Positions 1 through 6,093 of a stretch of DNA of 10,807 bases are shown here, in pieces. The notes beneath the pieces are model-generated. The model was not told where the DNA came from, ran no database searches, and saw nothing but the letters and a program-made list of their open reading frames with translations. Origin of the DNA: JAUWCW01 sp030609125 [NCBI: Candidatus Rokuibacteriota bacterium] (GTDB taxonomy: Bacteria; JAUVQV01); the NCBI GenBank assembly GCA_030609125.1, contig JAUWCW010000040.1:1-10807 (forward strand). Direction: 5' to 3'. Every line of letters begins with the position of its first letter. Position 1 is the stretch's first letter. Position numbers and translations under genes: made by a program.

Positions 1-519
1 GATTATGTTCTGCGCCGAAGTGACCGCGCCGGTGACGATGTGCACTTCCGCTTCCAGCCGGACCCCGCTCATCCCGAGAGGCTCCTTGATCCCGTCCTGG
101 TCGTCGATGATGAACTCCTGGGGCAGGACGTGTATCACCTCCCGGTCCATGGGGATGGCAACCGCTTTGGCCGCATCGATGACCCTCTCAATGTCGGACT
201 GGGTGACCTCCTTGTCCTTGATGGCTATCACTCCCCTGGAGTTGAAGCCCTTTATGTGCCCCCCGGCGATGCCGGCAAAAATGCTGTCTATCTCGACGCC
301 GGCCATCAGCTCCGCCTCCTCCACGGCCTTCTTGATAGACTCGACGGTGCTGTCGATGTTGATGACCACGCCCTTCCGGAGGCCCCGCGACTGGCTCGTG
401 CCGAGGCCGATGATGTCGAGGTTCCCCTCGGGAGTTATCTCTCCGACGACAGCACATATCTTGGTGGTACCGATATCGAGGCCTACTATGATGTTGCCCT
501 TCCCCGGCACTTTCACCAC
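1..519 (-). CDS. ftsA: Cell division protein FtsA (3' end cut by window edge)
   Basis: FtsA is the actin-like ATPase that tethers FtsZ filaments to the inner membrane and recruits later division proteins. Only the N-terminal part is present; the frame runs off the window at base 1. The translation shows the actin-fold phosphate loop GLDIGTTKICAVVGEI, then RGLRKGVVINIDSTVESIKKA and an early 1C subdomain rich in I/V, ending TGAVTSAQNII. The C-terminal ATPase lobes and the membrane-binding amphipathic helix are outside. The start is uncertain. An in-frame ATG at 540 has no well-spaced Shine-Dalgarno (GGAG only about one base away). GTG at 519 has GAGG (528-531) eight bases upstream, and GTG at 516 would give the same spacing to the GLDIG loop as E. 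coli FtsA. I chose 519; 516 is nearly as good. It is the last gene here; ftsZ would be expected next. Confidence 0.95.
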   Translation of the reverse strand, partial: MVKVPGKGNIIVGLDIGTTKICAVVGEITPEGNLDIIGLGTSQSRGLRKGVVINIDSTVESIKKAVEEAELMAGVEIDSIFAGIAGGHIKGFNSRGVIAIKDKEVTQSDIERVIDAAKAVAIPMDREVIHVLPQEFIIDDQDGIKEPLGMSGVRLEAEVHIVTGAVTSAQNII

Positions 520-551
520 CTGCCTTTCCTCAGACTCCATGCTCCAGCCAT
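513..551 (-). CDS. Possible 12-codon leader ORF before ftsA
   Basis: A short ORF reads MAGAWSLRKGRW and stops. Its ATG at 551 has AGGGAG (558-563) six bases upstream, a better ribosome site than any candidate ftsA start has. Its TGA (515-513) overlaps the candidate ftsA GTG at 516 as GTGA, the same four-base arrangement seen at murB/ddl and ddl/ftsQ in this window. This suggests translational coupling, in which ribosomes finishing the leader re-initiate on ftsA. The peptide itself is basic and has no recognised function. It could also be chance, with the purine-rich stretch simply serving ftsA. Confidence 0.3.
   Translation of the reverse strand: MAGAWSLRKGRW
528..531 (-). promoter_or_regulatory. 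Candidate ribosome binding site for ftsA
   Basis: GAGG eight bases before GTG 519 and eleven before GTG 516. A further AAGG lies six bases before 516. Both favour a GTG start for ftsA over the ATG at 540. Confidence 0.5.
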
Positions 552-563
552 TTCTTTCTCCCT

Positions 564-574
564 GAACAGTGTTC
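564..574. repeat. Short inverted repeat between ftsQ and ftsA
   Basis: The + strand reads GAACAGTGTTC: five-base arms GAACA/TGTTC around one central base. It lies in the gap after the ftsQ stop (596) and directly upstream of the AGGGAG ribosome site at 558-563. It could be an operator half-site pair or nothing. It is too short and has too small a loop to be a stable hairpin or terminator, and there is no T run after it. Confidence 0.35.
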
Positions 575-595
575 CTTTGCCTTGCCCCGTCACCC

Positions 596-1471
596 TCAGC
601 CCTCCTCTTCCCCAGCCGCCTGCTCGTCGCGGTGGGCTTCCGCGGGCTTGACTACGACCATGCCGTCCGCCCGCAGATCTATGTATTCCAGCGCTTCCCA
701 CCTGGAGGCCATGTCCCGTGCCACCAGCCTCCACCTGCCGAGGCGCTCGTGCACTCTTTCGCGGCCGAGGTGCACAAGGGGCCTGCCCGCGACGGGAATG
801 ATTACGGCGTCGCTTTCCGAGGAGAGATCGACGCACTCGATCTCGTGCACGGGAGGGAAGCCGGCGGAATGGATGGCACGGACGATTTCGATCCCGTCCT
901 GCAGGTCCCGAAGCCCCTCGGCCGTGACGCGCCCTCCCCGAATCAGGAGCCCGGAAAGGCAGGGAAGGGCGGCCCCCTCCCCGCCCGTCACGTGGCTCAT
1001 GACTATTCCCTCACGGTCTATGATGTAGTCGCGGTCCGCCCTCACCACTGCCGTCGGAACCCTCTCCTCCACCTCGATCACGATCTCCGAGGGAAGCCTT
1101 CGGATGACAGCGGCATTCCTGATCAGGGCGTTTCCAAGAAGGCGGCTGCGGATCTGACCGATATTCATGGCCATGAGACCGTCGCCGAAGTGCACCTCCG
1201 CCTCACGAATAATCTGCTCCTCCGAAAGAGTCCTGTTGCCGCCGATGCGCACACTCTTGAGGGTGAAAAGGGGCGATCCAATCACCTTCTCTTCCAGCCA
1301 GAGATAGCCGACCCCCCCCCCCATGTAGCCCGCCGCCAGCGCGAGAGTGAGCAGGACGAGGGTCATCCCCGCCGCCGCCGCCCGCCGCAGCAGGCGTCTC
1401 CGCAGCTTCTCCCCCCGCCTGACGGACTGGGCGGCCCTGCGTGAGCCCTTAGGCTGGTACAGATTCTTCAC
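596..1471 (-). CDS. ftsQ: Cell division protein FtsQ
   Basis: FtsQ is a bitopic inner-membrane division protein that, in studied bacteria, binds FtsB/FtsL and links early and late divisome parts. The 291-residue product has a very basic cytoplasmic segment (about residues 1-30, many Arg/Lys), one membrane helix at about 31-58, a POTRA domain starting near FTLKSVRIGGNRTL (69 on) and continuing through the RNAAVIRRLPSEIVIEVEER stretch, then the FtsQ-type C-terminal domain with VAGRPLVHLG and EYIDLRADGMVVVKP. It ends in an acidic tail (GEEEG). I chose GTG at 1471, not GTG at 1498, because AAGGAGG (1482-1488) sits ten bases upstream and the GTG overlaps the ddl stop as GTGA, suggesting coupled translation. 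An 11-G run falls just after the membrane helix. Annotation as FtsQ rests on architecture and position between ddl and ftsA. Confidence 0.93.
   Translation of the reverse strand: MKNLYQPKGSRRAAQSVRRGEKLRRRLLRRAAAAGMTLVLLTLALAAGYMGGGVGYLWLEEKVIGSPLFTLKSVRIGGNRTLSEEQIIREAEVHFGDGLMAMNIGQIRSRLLGNALIRNAAVIRRLPSEIVIEVEERVPTAVVRADRDYIIDREGIVMSHVTGGEGAALPCLSGLLIRGGRVTAEGLRDLQDGIEIVRAIHSAGFPPVHEIECVDLSSESDAVIIPVAGRPLVHLGRERVHERLGRWRLVARDMASRWEALEYIDLRADGMVVVKPAEAHRDEQAAGEEEG
1312..1322. repeat. Homopolymer run of 11 C (11 G in ftsQ sense)
   Basis: Eleven C on the + strand read as G11 in ftsQ, encoding Met-Gly-Gly-Gly-Val at residues 50-54 of the protein, at the outer end of the membrane helix. The present length keeps ftsQ in frame. 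A change of one base would truncate or scramble everything after residue ~53, so the run is a candidate slippage site or a place for sequencing error. It is the longest homopolymer I noticed; other C/G runs here are seven or eight. Confidence 0.9.
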
Positions 1472-2394
1472 CGCTCGAGCGCCTCCTTGAGCATCCACTC
1501 CACCAGGTCGTCGAATTCAATCCCGGCCGCCGCCGCCGCCTTGGGCAGCAGGCTCGTCTCGGTCATCCCCGGTATGGTGTTCAGCTCCAGCAGCCAGGCC
1601 TTCCCCCGGGGGTCGAGCCGGAAATCGACCCGGGTGGCCCCGCTGCAGCCGAGAGCGAGCTGAGCCTTCACCGCCAGGAGCTGGAGTCGGCGGGCCGTGG
1701 CGGCGGGCAGGGGGGCGGGAACGAGATACCGTGTGGTGGAGCTTCTGTATTTGGCCCTGTAATCGTAGAAGCCTCCTTTCGCGACCACCTCGATCACCGG
1801 CAGCGCCCTGTCCCCGAGAATTCCTACGGTCAGCTCCCGCCCCGGTATGTACTTCTCCACCATCGCTTCGTCCCCGTAGCGGAGCGCCTCCCTCAGGGCC
1901 GGCCGCAGCTCGCCGGCCTTCTTGACCAGACTCACTCCGATTGTCGAGCCCTCCGTCGGCGGCTTGACGACCACCGGCGGCCGAAGCCGGGGGCAGGGCC
2001 AGCCGCGGCCATCGAGGAAGGAAGCGTCCAGCATGGCGAAGGGGGGAGTGGGCAGGCGCCTCCCGGTGAATATCCACTTGGAGTATTTCTTGTCCATCGC
2101 CACCGCGCTGCCGAGAACTCCCGACCCGGTGTATGGAATTCCCATTGACTCCAGAAGACCCTGTATCGCGCCGTCTTCCCCTCCCTTGCCGTGAAGGGAA
2201 AGGAACGCTATCTCGATTTGCCGGCGGCGAAGGTCGCCGGCCACGCCACGGCCGACGTCTACCGGGAGGGGGCGATATCCCTTTCGCCTGAGGGCCCCGA
2301 CCACCGCCTCTCCGGTGCGGAGCGAGACCTCCCGTTCCGCCGAGAGGCCGCCCATGAGCACCCCCACCCTTTTCTCCCGCAGGATCGTCGTCAC
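1468..2394 (-). CDS. ddl: D-alanine--D-alanine ligase
   Basis: Ddl joins two D-alanines using ATP in the cytoplasm, making the dipeptide that MurF adds to the precursor. The 308-residue protein is normal DdlB length and shows the ATP-grasp hallmarks: GVLMGGLSAEREVSL near the N-terminus, HGKGGEDG (68-75), YTGSGVLGSAVAMDK (88-102), VVKPPTEGSTIGVS (142-155), EKYIPGRELTVG (180-191), DYRAKY (211-216), and RVDFRLDPRGKAWLLELNTI leading into PGMTETSLLPKAA. Lys215-Tyr216 fall at the same numbers as in E. coli DdlB; that active-site Tyr is typical of D-Ala-D-Ala enzymes, not VanA-type D-Ala-D-Lac ligases. The start is GTG at 2394, overlapping the murB stop as GTGA, with GAGAGG (2402-2407) seven bases upstream. 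It overlaps ftsQ by four bases downstream. Intact. Confidence 0.98.
   Translation of the reverse strand: MTTILREKRVGVLMGGLSAEREVSLRTGEAVVGALRRKGYRPLPVDVGRGVAGDLRRRQIEIAFLSLHGKGGEDGAIQGLLESMGIPYTGSGVLGSAVAMDKKYSKWIFTGRRLPTPPFAMLDASFLDGRGWPCPRLRPPVVVKPPTEGSTIGVSLVKKAGELRPALREALRYGDEAMVEKYIPGRELTVGILGDRALPVIEVVAKGGFYDYRAKYRSSTTRYLVPAPLPAATARRLQLLAVKAQLALGCSGATRVDFRLDPRGKAWLLELNTIPGMTETSLLPKAAAAAGIEFDDLVEWMLKEALER
1482..1488 (-). promoter_or_regulatory. Ribosome binding site deciding the ftsQ GTG start
   Basis: A perfect AAGGAGG in the last codons of ddl (Lys-Glu-Ala), ten bases before the GTG at 1471 that overlaps the ddl TGA. It decides against the GTG at 1498, which lies upstream of this site. 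Confidence 0.75.
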
Positions 2395-3338
2395 AGCCCA
2401 TCCTCTCCCACGATGTCGATCTCCGTCTCCAGCCTGATTCCGGCCTTCTCCTCCGCCTTGCGTGCCACCAGTTCGACGAGCCGCTCGATCTCCCCCGCCG
2501 TGGCCCCTCCGAGGTTGACGATGACGTTGGCATGTTTGCGGGAAACCTCGGCCCGGCCCACCCGGAGCCCCTTCATCCCCAGGCTCTCAATGATCCTGCC
2601 GGCGTAGTCTCCCGGGGGGTTCTTGAAAACCGAGCCGGCCATCCCCACTCCGAGGGGGAGCCTCTTGCCCCTCTCCGACAGGCAGTGCTTGACCCGGTCG
2701 TGGACGTAGGGATCCCCTTTGTAAACGAGGCGCATCCCCACCTCCGCCACGACCCCCTCACAGGGCCAGCGGCTTCCCCGATAGAAGAAATCGACCTGCG
2801 AGCGCGCCAGCCGGACCCGCTCTCCCTTCATGTCGACCAGTTCCAGCCAGCTCACGATATCCCCGAAGGAACTGCCGTGGGCCCCGGCGTTCATGTACGC
2901 CGCCCCCCCGACGGTTCCGGGTATTCCGGCGGCGAACTCCAGACCCGAGAGCCCGAGCTTGACGGTGTGATTGATGACCCCCGACAGGAGGGTGCCGGCC
3001 AGAGCGGAGAGCTCGACGGCCTGCCGCTCCGCGCCCTGGTCCCCGACGGCCTCGCTCCCGCTGATTCCCACGAGAGCGCCGGTGTGAATCGCCAGGCCGC
3101 GGATGCCCCCGTCGCGAACGAGCAGGTTGGTGCCGTTGCCCATGACGAAAAGGGGCATGCCGCAGAGATCCGCCGCCTTGACAGCCACCGAGAGGTCTTC
3201 GGTGTCGACGGGAAAGAAGAGCAGGTCCGCCGGCCCCCCGACTCGAAAGGACGTGTGGTCCCGCAGGTGCTCCCCCTGCAGGAGCTTCCCCCTGCACTTT
3301 TCATGAAGTATCTTCGCCAGCTCTCCGGTGCCTTTCAT
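2391..3338 (-). CDS. murB: UDP-N-acetylenolpyruvoylglucosamine reductase MurB
   Basis: MurB is a cytoplasmic FAD enzyme that uses NADPH to reduce UDP-GlcNAc-enolpyruvate to UDP-MurNAc, the substrate of MurC. The 315-residue protein has the FAD-domain signatures TSFRVGGPADLLFFP (29-43), MGNGTNLLVRDGGIRGL (66-82), LEFAAGIPGTVGGAAYMNAG (133-152), FFYRGS (184-189; Arg187 matches the active-site Arg), and GMAGSVFKNP (232-241; Ser236 is the expected proton donor), and ends with LETEIDIVG, where a Glu of the catalytic set is expected. The length and the YRxS-type loop suggest the shorter class of MurB. The start is ATG at 3338, overlapping the murC TGA as ATGA; GGGAAAGAG lies just upstream. The same frame is open far upstream through murC, but that translation is unlike any Mur protein and is not real. 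Confidence 0.98.
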   Translation of the reverse strand: MKGTGELAKILHEKCRGKLLQGEHLRDHTSFRVGGPADLLFFPVDTEDLSVAVKAADLCGMPLFVMGNGTNLLVRDGGIRGLAIHTGALVGISGSEAVGDQGAERQAVELSALAGTLLSGVINHTVKLGLSGLEFAAGIPGTVGGAAYMNAGAHGSSFGDIVSWLELVDMKGERVRLARSQVDFFYRGSRWPCEGVVAEVGMRLVYKGDPYVHDRVKHCLSERGKRLPLGVGMAGSVFKNPPGDYAGRIIESLGMKGLRVGRAEVSRKHANVIVNLGGATAGEIERLVELVARKAEEKAGIRLETEIDIVGEDGL

Positions 3339-4720
3339 GACGCGCTCTTTCCCTGGAGAAGATGGCAGAGCTCCTCCGCCGTCTTCCAGATATCCCCGGC
3401 CCCCAGGGTGATCACCATGTCCCCCTCCCTGACGAGATCCATCAGGCGGGGAGCGATCTCTTCCCGCCTGGCCACAAAGAGCGTCTCCCCGTCGTGCACC
3501 TCTTCGACCCGCCTCAGGATGGACTCGGCGTTCACGCCGGGGATCGGATCTTCGCCGGCAGCGTAGATTTCGGTCATGACCACAACGTCCGCGCCCTCGA
3601 AGGCTCCGGTGAATTCCTCCGCCAGATCGCGGCTGCGGGTGAACCGGTGGGGCTGAAAGACGGCGACGACCCTTCTCGCCCACCCGGCCCGGGCCGCCTT
3701 GAGCGTCGCTATGATCTCCTCCGGATGGTGACCGTAGTCGTCGACCACCATGACCCCCGCCGTTTCGGCCTTGATTTCGAAGCGCCGGGCCGCGTTGCGG
3801 AAGGACTCCATGGCACTGAAGATCTTTTCCGGGGCGATGTCCAGTTCCAGCCCGACGGCGATGGCGGCGAGCGCGTTCGACACGTTGTGCTCCCCCGGCA
3901 CGCCGAGGGTCAGCCGTCCCAGCTCCTCCCCGTGGTGTGTGACGGTGAACACCGTGCGCCCCGATGAATGGACAACGCTGTGGGCGCGAACGTCCGCCTC
4001 GGGGGCGAACCCGCAGGTCACGATCCTCTTCGTCAGCCTCGGGATGATCGCCCGCACGGGGCCGCTGTCCACACCCATGACGACCGCCCCGTAGAAGGGG
4101 ACCTTGTTGGCGAATTCGACAAAGGCGTTTTCGATGGCCCGCAGGTCGGCGTAATAGTCCAGGTGCTCGCGGTCGATGTTGGTTATCACTGCCCACGTCG
4201 GCGTCAGGTGAAGAAAACTCCCGTCGCTCTCATCCGCTTCCGCAACCAGGAACTGCCCCTGCCCCAGACGGGCGTTGGATCCGCTGGTGGCGAGTCTTCC
4301 TCCCACGACGGCCGTCGGATCGAGGCCGGCTGTGGCCAGGACCGCCTCCACCATGGAGGTGACGGTCGTCTTGCCGTGCGCCCCGGCGACCGCCACGCTG
4401 TACTTCATCCTCATCAGCTCAGCCAGCATCTCCGCCCTGGGGATGACCGGCATCTTTTCACGGTGGGCCTCGACGATCTCCGGGTTGTCGGAGGAAATGG
4501 CGGAGGAGGCGACGACCACCTGTGCGCCGTGAACGTTCCCGGCGGCGTGGCCGATGGAGACCTCCGCGCCGAGGACGCGGAGCCTCTCCGTCACCGGGCT
4601 CTCGGCCAGGTCGGAACCGCTCACGTTGTAGCCCATGTTCAGCAGGACCTCGGCGATGCCGCTCATCCCGCTGCCTCCGATGCCGACAAAGTGGAGGTTC
4701 TTTACCTTCTGTATGTACAT
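3335..4720 (-). CDS. murC: UDP-N-acetylmuramate--L-alanine ligase MurC
   Basis: MurC uses ATP to add L-alanine to UDP-MurNAc, the first amino acid of the stem peptide, in the cytoplasm. The 461-residue product starts MYIQKVKNLHFVGIGGSGMS, whose Gly-rich loop binds the UDP substrate. The central ATPase domain has the P-loop GAHGKTT (113-119), EADESDGSF (161-169) and ITNIDREHLDYY (179-190). GEHNVSNALAA (276-286) and the C-terminal domain with RRFEIK, VVDDYGHHPEE (325-335), FQPHRFTRSRDL and TLGAGDIWKTAEEL complete the family pattern. ATG at 4720 puts the first conserved residues at the usual distance. The start lies inside the last 19 bases of the small gene upstream, whose final codons therefore double as the murC ribosome site (GAGAAAGG), which suggests coupled translation. 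It ends in ATGA with murB. Confidence 0.98.
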   Translation of the reverse strand: MYIQKVKNLHFVGIGGSGMSGIAEVLLNMGYNVSGSDLAESPVTERLRVLGAEVSIGHAAGNVHGAQVVVASSAISSDNPEIVEAHREKMPVIPRAEMLAELMRMKYSVAVAGAHGKTTVTSMVEAVLATAGLDPTAVVGGRLATSGSNARLGQGQFLVAEADESDGSFLHLTPTWAVITNIDREHLDYYADLRAIENAFVEFANKVPFYGAVVMGVDSGPVRAIIPRLTKRIVTCGFAPEADVRAHSVVHSSGRTVFTVTHHGEELGRLTLGVPGEHNVSNALAAIAVGLELDIAPEKIFSAMESFRNAARRFEIKAETAGVMVVDDYGHHPEEIIATLKAARAGWARRVVAVFQPHRFTRSRDLAEEFTGAFEGADVVVMTEIYAAGEDPIPGVNAESILRRVEEVHDGETLFVARREEIAPRLMDLVREGDMVITLGAGDIWKTAEELCHLLQGKSAS

Positions 4721-4977
4721 GCCTTTCTCATCTGTCTCGGCCGGTAATTCAGGTACGGATCCCGACTCTCCTCCTTCTTCCCGCGATGGAACTCATCGAC
4801 GGGGATCTGCTCGATGGAATAAATGGACGTACCGTTGGGATTCTTCTTGACCCGGGAAAGCGAAAGAGCGTTGAGAAAAGCGCTGACCATGTCCTGGGCG
4901 CTGTAGTAGCGCACCAGGTCGTAGCTTTTTCCCGCCCCCATGTGTCCACCCTTGAGAACAACCTTGAAATACGCCAT
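4702..4977 (-). CDS. Small unknown protein with GxxxxGKS string
   Basis: I do not recognise this 91-residue protein. It begins MAYFKVVLKGGHMGAGKSYD; GHMGAGKS matches the Walker A pattern GxxxxGK[ST] and follows a short hydrophobic strand-like stretch, but no Walker B or other NTPase motif follows and the protein is too short for a normal P-loop NTPase domain. Then come YYSAQDMVSAFLNALSLSRV, likely helical, and PNGTSIYSIEQIPVDEF, with a basic tail (RQMRKACTYRR). No signal peptide or membrane helix is visible. ATG at 4977 is four bases after the murG stop with AGGGGGGG (4985-4992) upstream, and the end overlaps murC by 19 bases, so it sits tightly in the operon. By my count 64 of 91 codons end in G or C, coding-like though a little lower than the start of mraY. 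A TTG-started form from 5025 is possible but less likely. It is probably a real gene of unknown role. Confidence 0.75.
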   Translation of the reverse strand: MAYFKVVLKGGHMGAGKSYDLVRYYSAQDMVSAFLNALSLSRVKKNPNGTSIYSIEQIPVDEFHRGKKEESRDPYLNYRPRQMRKACTYRR

Positions 4978-4981
4978 GTCG

Positions 4982-6082
4982 TCACCCCCCCTGCCCGCGA
5001 ACAAGTTCAGTACACTCTTCGACAATCCTCTCCGCTGCGTCCCGCCTCCCCGCTCCGGCGCTCCTCGCCGCCATCTCCCGGAGCCTGTCCCTGTCCAGAT
5101 GGAACTCTTCCAGCATCCCCGCGAGCCTGGCGGGGCCCTCGGGATCGCTTTCCTCGATGAGCCGCCCGCCGCGCTTTTCCACCAGCCACATGGCGTTCTT
5201 CCGCTGGTGACCGCCCGCGGCGTGGGGAAAGGGGACGAAGATGGCCGGCCGGCCCGCGGCGGCTATCTCCGACACGGCGCCGGCGCCCGCCCGTGATATG
5301 ACGAGATCCGCCCAGCCGTACCTGGCGCCCATGCCGTCCACAAAAGTACGCACCTGGGAATCGATTCCCGTTTCGTGATAGGCCTCCTCCACCCATCCCC
5401 TGTCGTCGGCGCCGGTCTGATGGACAAACATCATCTTCTTTCGCGCCGGGCCCAGGCGGGAGAGGGCAGCGGTGACAAGCCTGTTGACGCCTCTCGCCCC
5501 ACGGCTTCCGCCCAGCACGAGGATCTTCAGCACTTCCTCCCGTCCGATATCGCCGGGCTCTCCGAGGGCGTCCCGCCGTATGGGGTTCCCCGTCACCACC
5601 GTCCTTGCCCCGGGGAAACCTGAGGCCGCCTCTTCGAAGGCGAGAAACACTTTCCGCGCCAGACGGCCGAGGAGACGATTCGTCATGCCCGGGACCGTGT
5701 TCTGCTCCTGCAGCACCAGGGGAATGCCGAGGGTCCACGCCGCGAGGGCGGCGGGCCCCGAGGAATAGCCGCCGACCCCGATGACGAGCTCGGGCCCGAA
5801 GTCCGAAAGGACGCGGCGGCACTCGAAGAGAGCTTTGCAGGCAAGAAAGGCCCCGGAGACCTTTCCCGCCGCCCCCCGGCCCTTCAGGCCCCGCACGTTG
5901 AGGCCGTGGAACTGCATCCCCGCCGCCGGAACCACGTGCTCCTCCATTTTTCCCGTCACTCCGATGTACAGAATCTTCGCCTCCTCACAGCGGCGCCGGA
6001 ACTCTTCCGCCACGGCAAGCCCGGGAAAGAGGTGCCCCCCCGTCCCGCCTCCCGCCACCGCCAGTGCCCGAATCGCCACCAT
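4982..6082 (-). CDS. murG: UDP-GlcNAc:lipid I N-acetylglucosaminyltransferase MurG
   Basis: MurG is a membrane-associated GT-B glycosyltransferase on the cytoplasmic face that transfers GlcNAc from UDP-GlcNAc to lipid I, giving lipid II. The 366-residue protein shows the first Gly loop AGGGTGGHLFPGLAVAEE (10-27), IGVGGYSSGPAALAA (101-115), LQEQNTVPGMTNRLL (124-138), VTGNPIRRDAL (163-173), LGGSRGARGVN (190-200), HQTGADD (221-227), and the donor-binding SRAGAGAVSEIAAAGRPAIF (263-282) followed by VPFPHAAGGHQRKNA. In the last motif most homologs have two acidic or Asp/Asn residues before HQ; here they are Gly-Gly, a small deviation. ATG at 6082 has GGA (6089-6091) six bases upstream and lies 11 bases after the ftsW stop. 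It is followed after four bases by the small unknown gene. Confidence 0.98.
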   Translation of the reverse strand: MVAIRALAVAGGGTGGHLFPGLAVAEEFRRRCEEAKILYIGVTGKMEEHVVPAAGMQFHGLNVRGLKGRGAAGKVSGAFLACKALFECRRVLSDFGPELVIGVGGYSSGPAALAAWTLGIPLVLQEQNTVPGMTNRLLGRLARKVFLAFEEAASGFPGARTVVTGNPIRRDALGEPGDIGREEVLKILVLGGSRGARGVNRLVTAALSRLGPARKKMMFVHQTGADDRGWVEEAYHETGIDSQVRTFVDGMGARYGWADLVISRAGAGAVSEIAAAGRPAIFVPFPHAAGGHQRKNAMWLVEKRGGRLIEESDPEGPARLAGMLEEFHLDRDRLREMAARSAGAGRRDAAERIVEECTELVRGQGG

Positions 6083-6093
6083 TTCTCATCCGC

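Noticed and set aside
564-574. LexA (Gram-positive type) box GAAC-N4-GTTC
   Set aside because: Spacing is GAAC-N3-GTTC, one base short of the consensus, and the context is not an SOS gene.
2391-4196. A 601-residue minus-strand ORF extending murB upstream through murC
   Set aside because: The upstream half is out of frame with murC and reads Arg/Gly-rich nonsense. MurB starts at the ATGA junction at 3338.
4702-5025. A 107-residue form of the murG-murC small gene starting at TTG 5025
   Set aside because: TTG is a rare start, it would overlap murG by 44 bases, and ATG 4977 has the better ribosome site.
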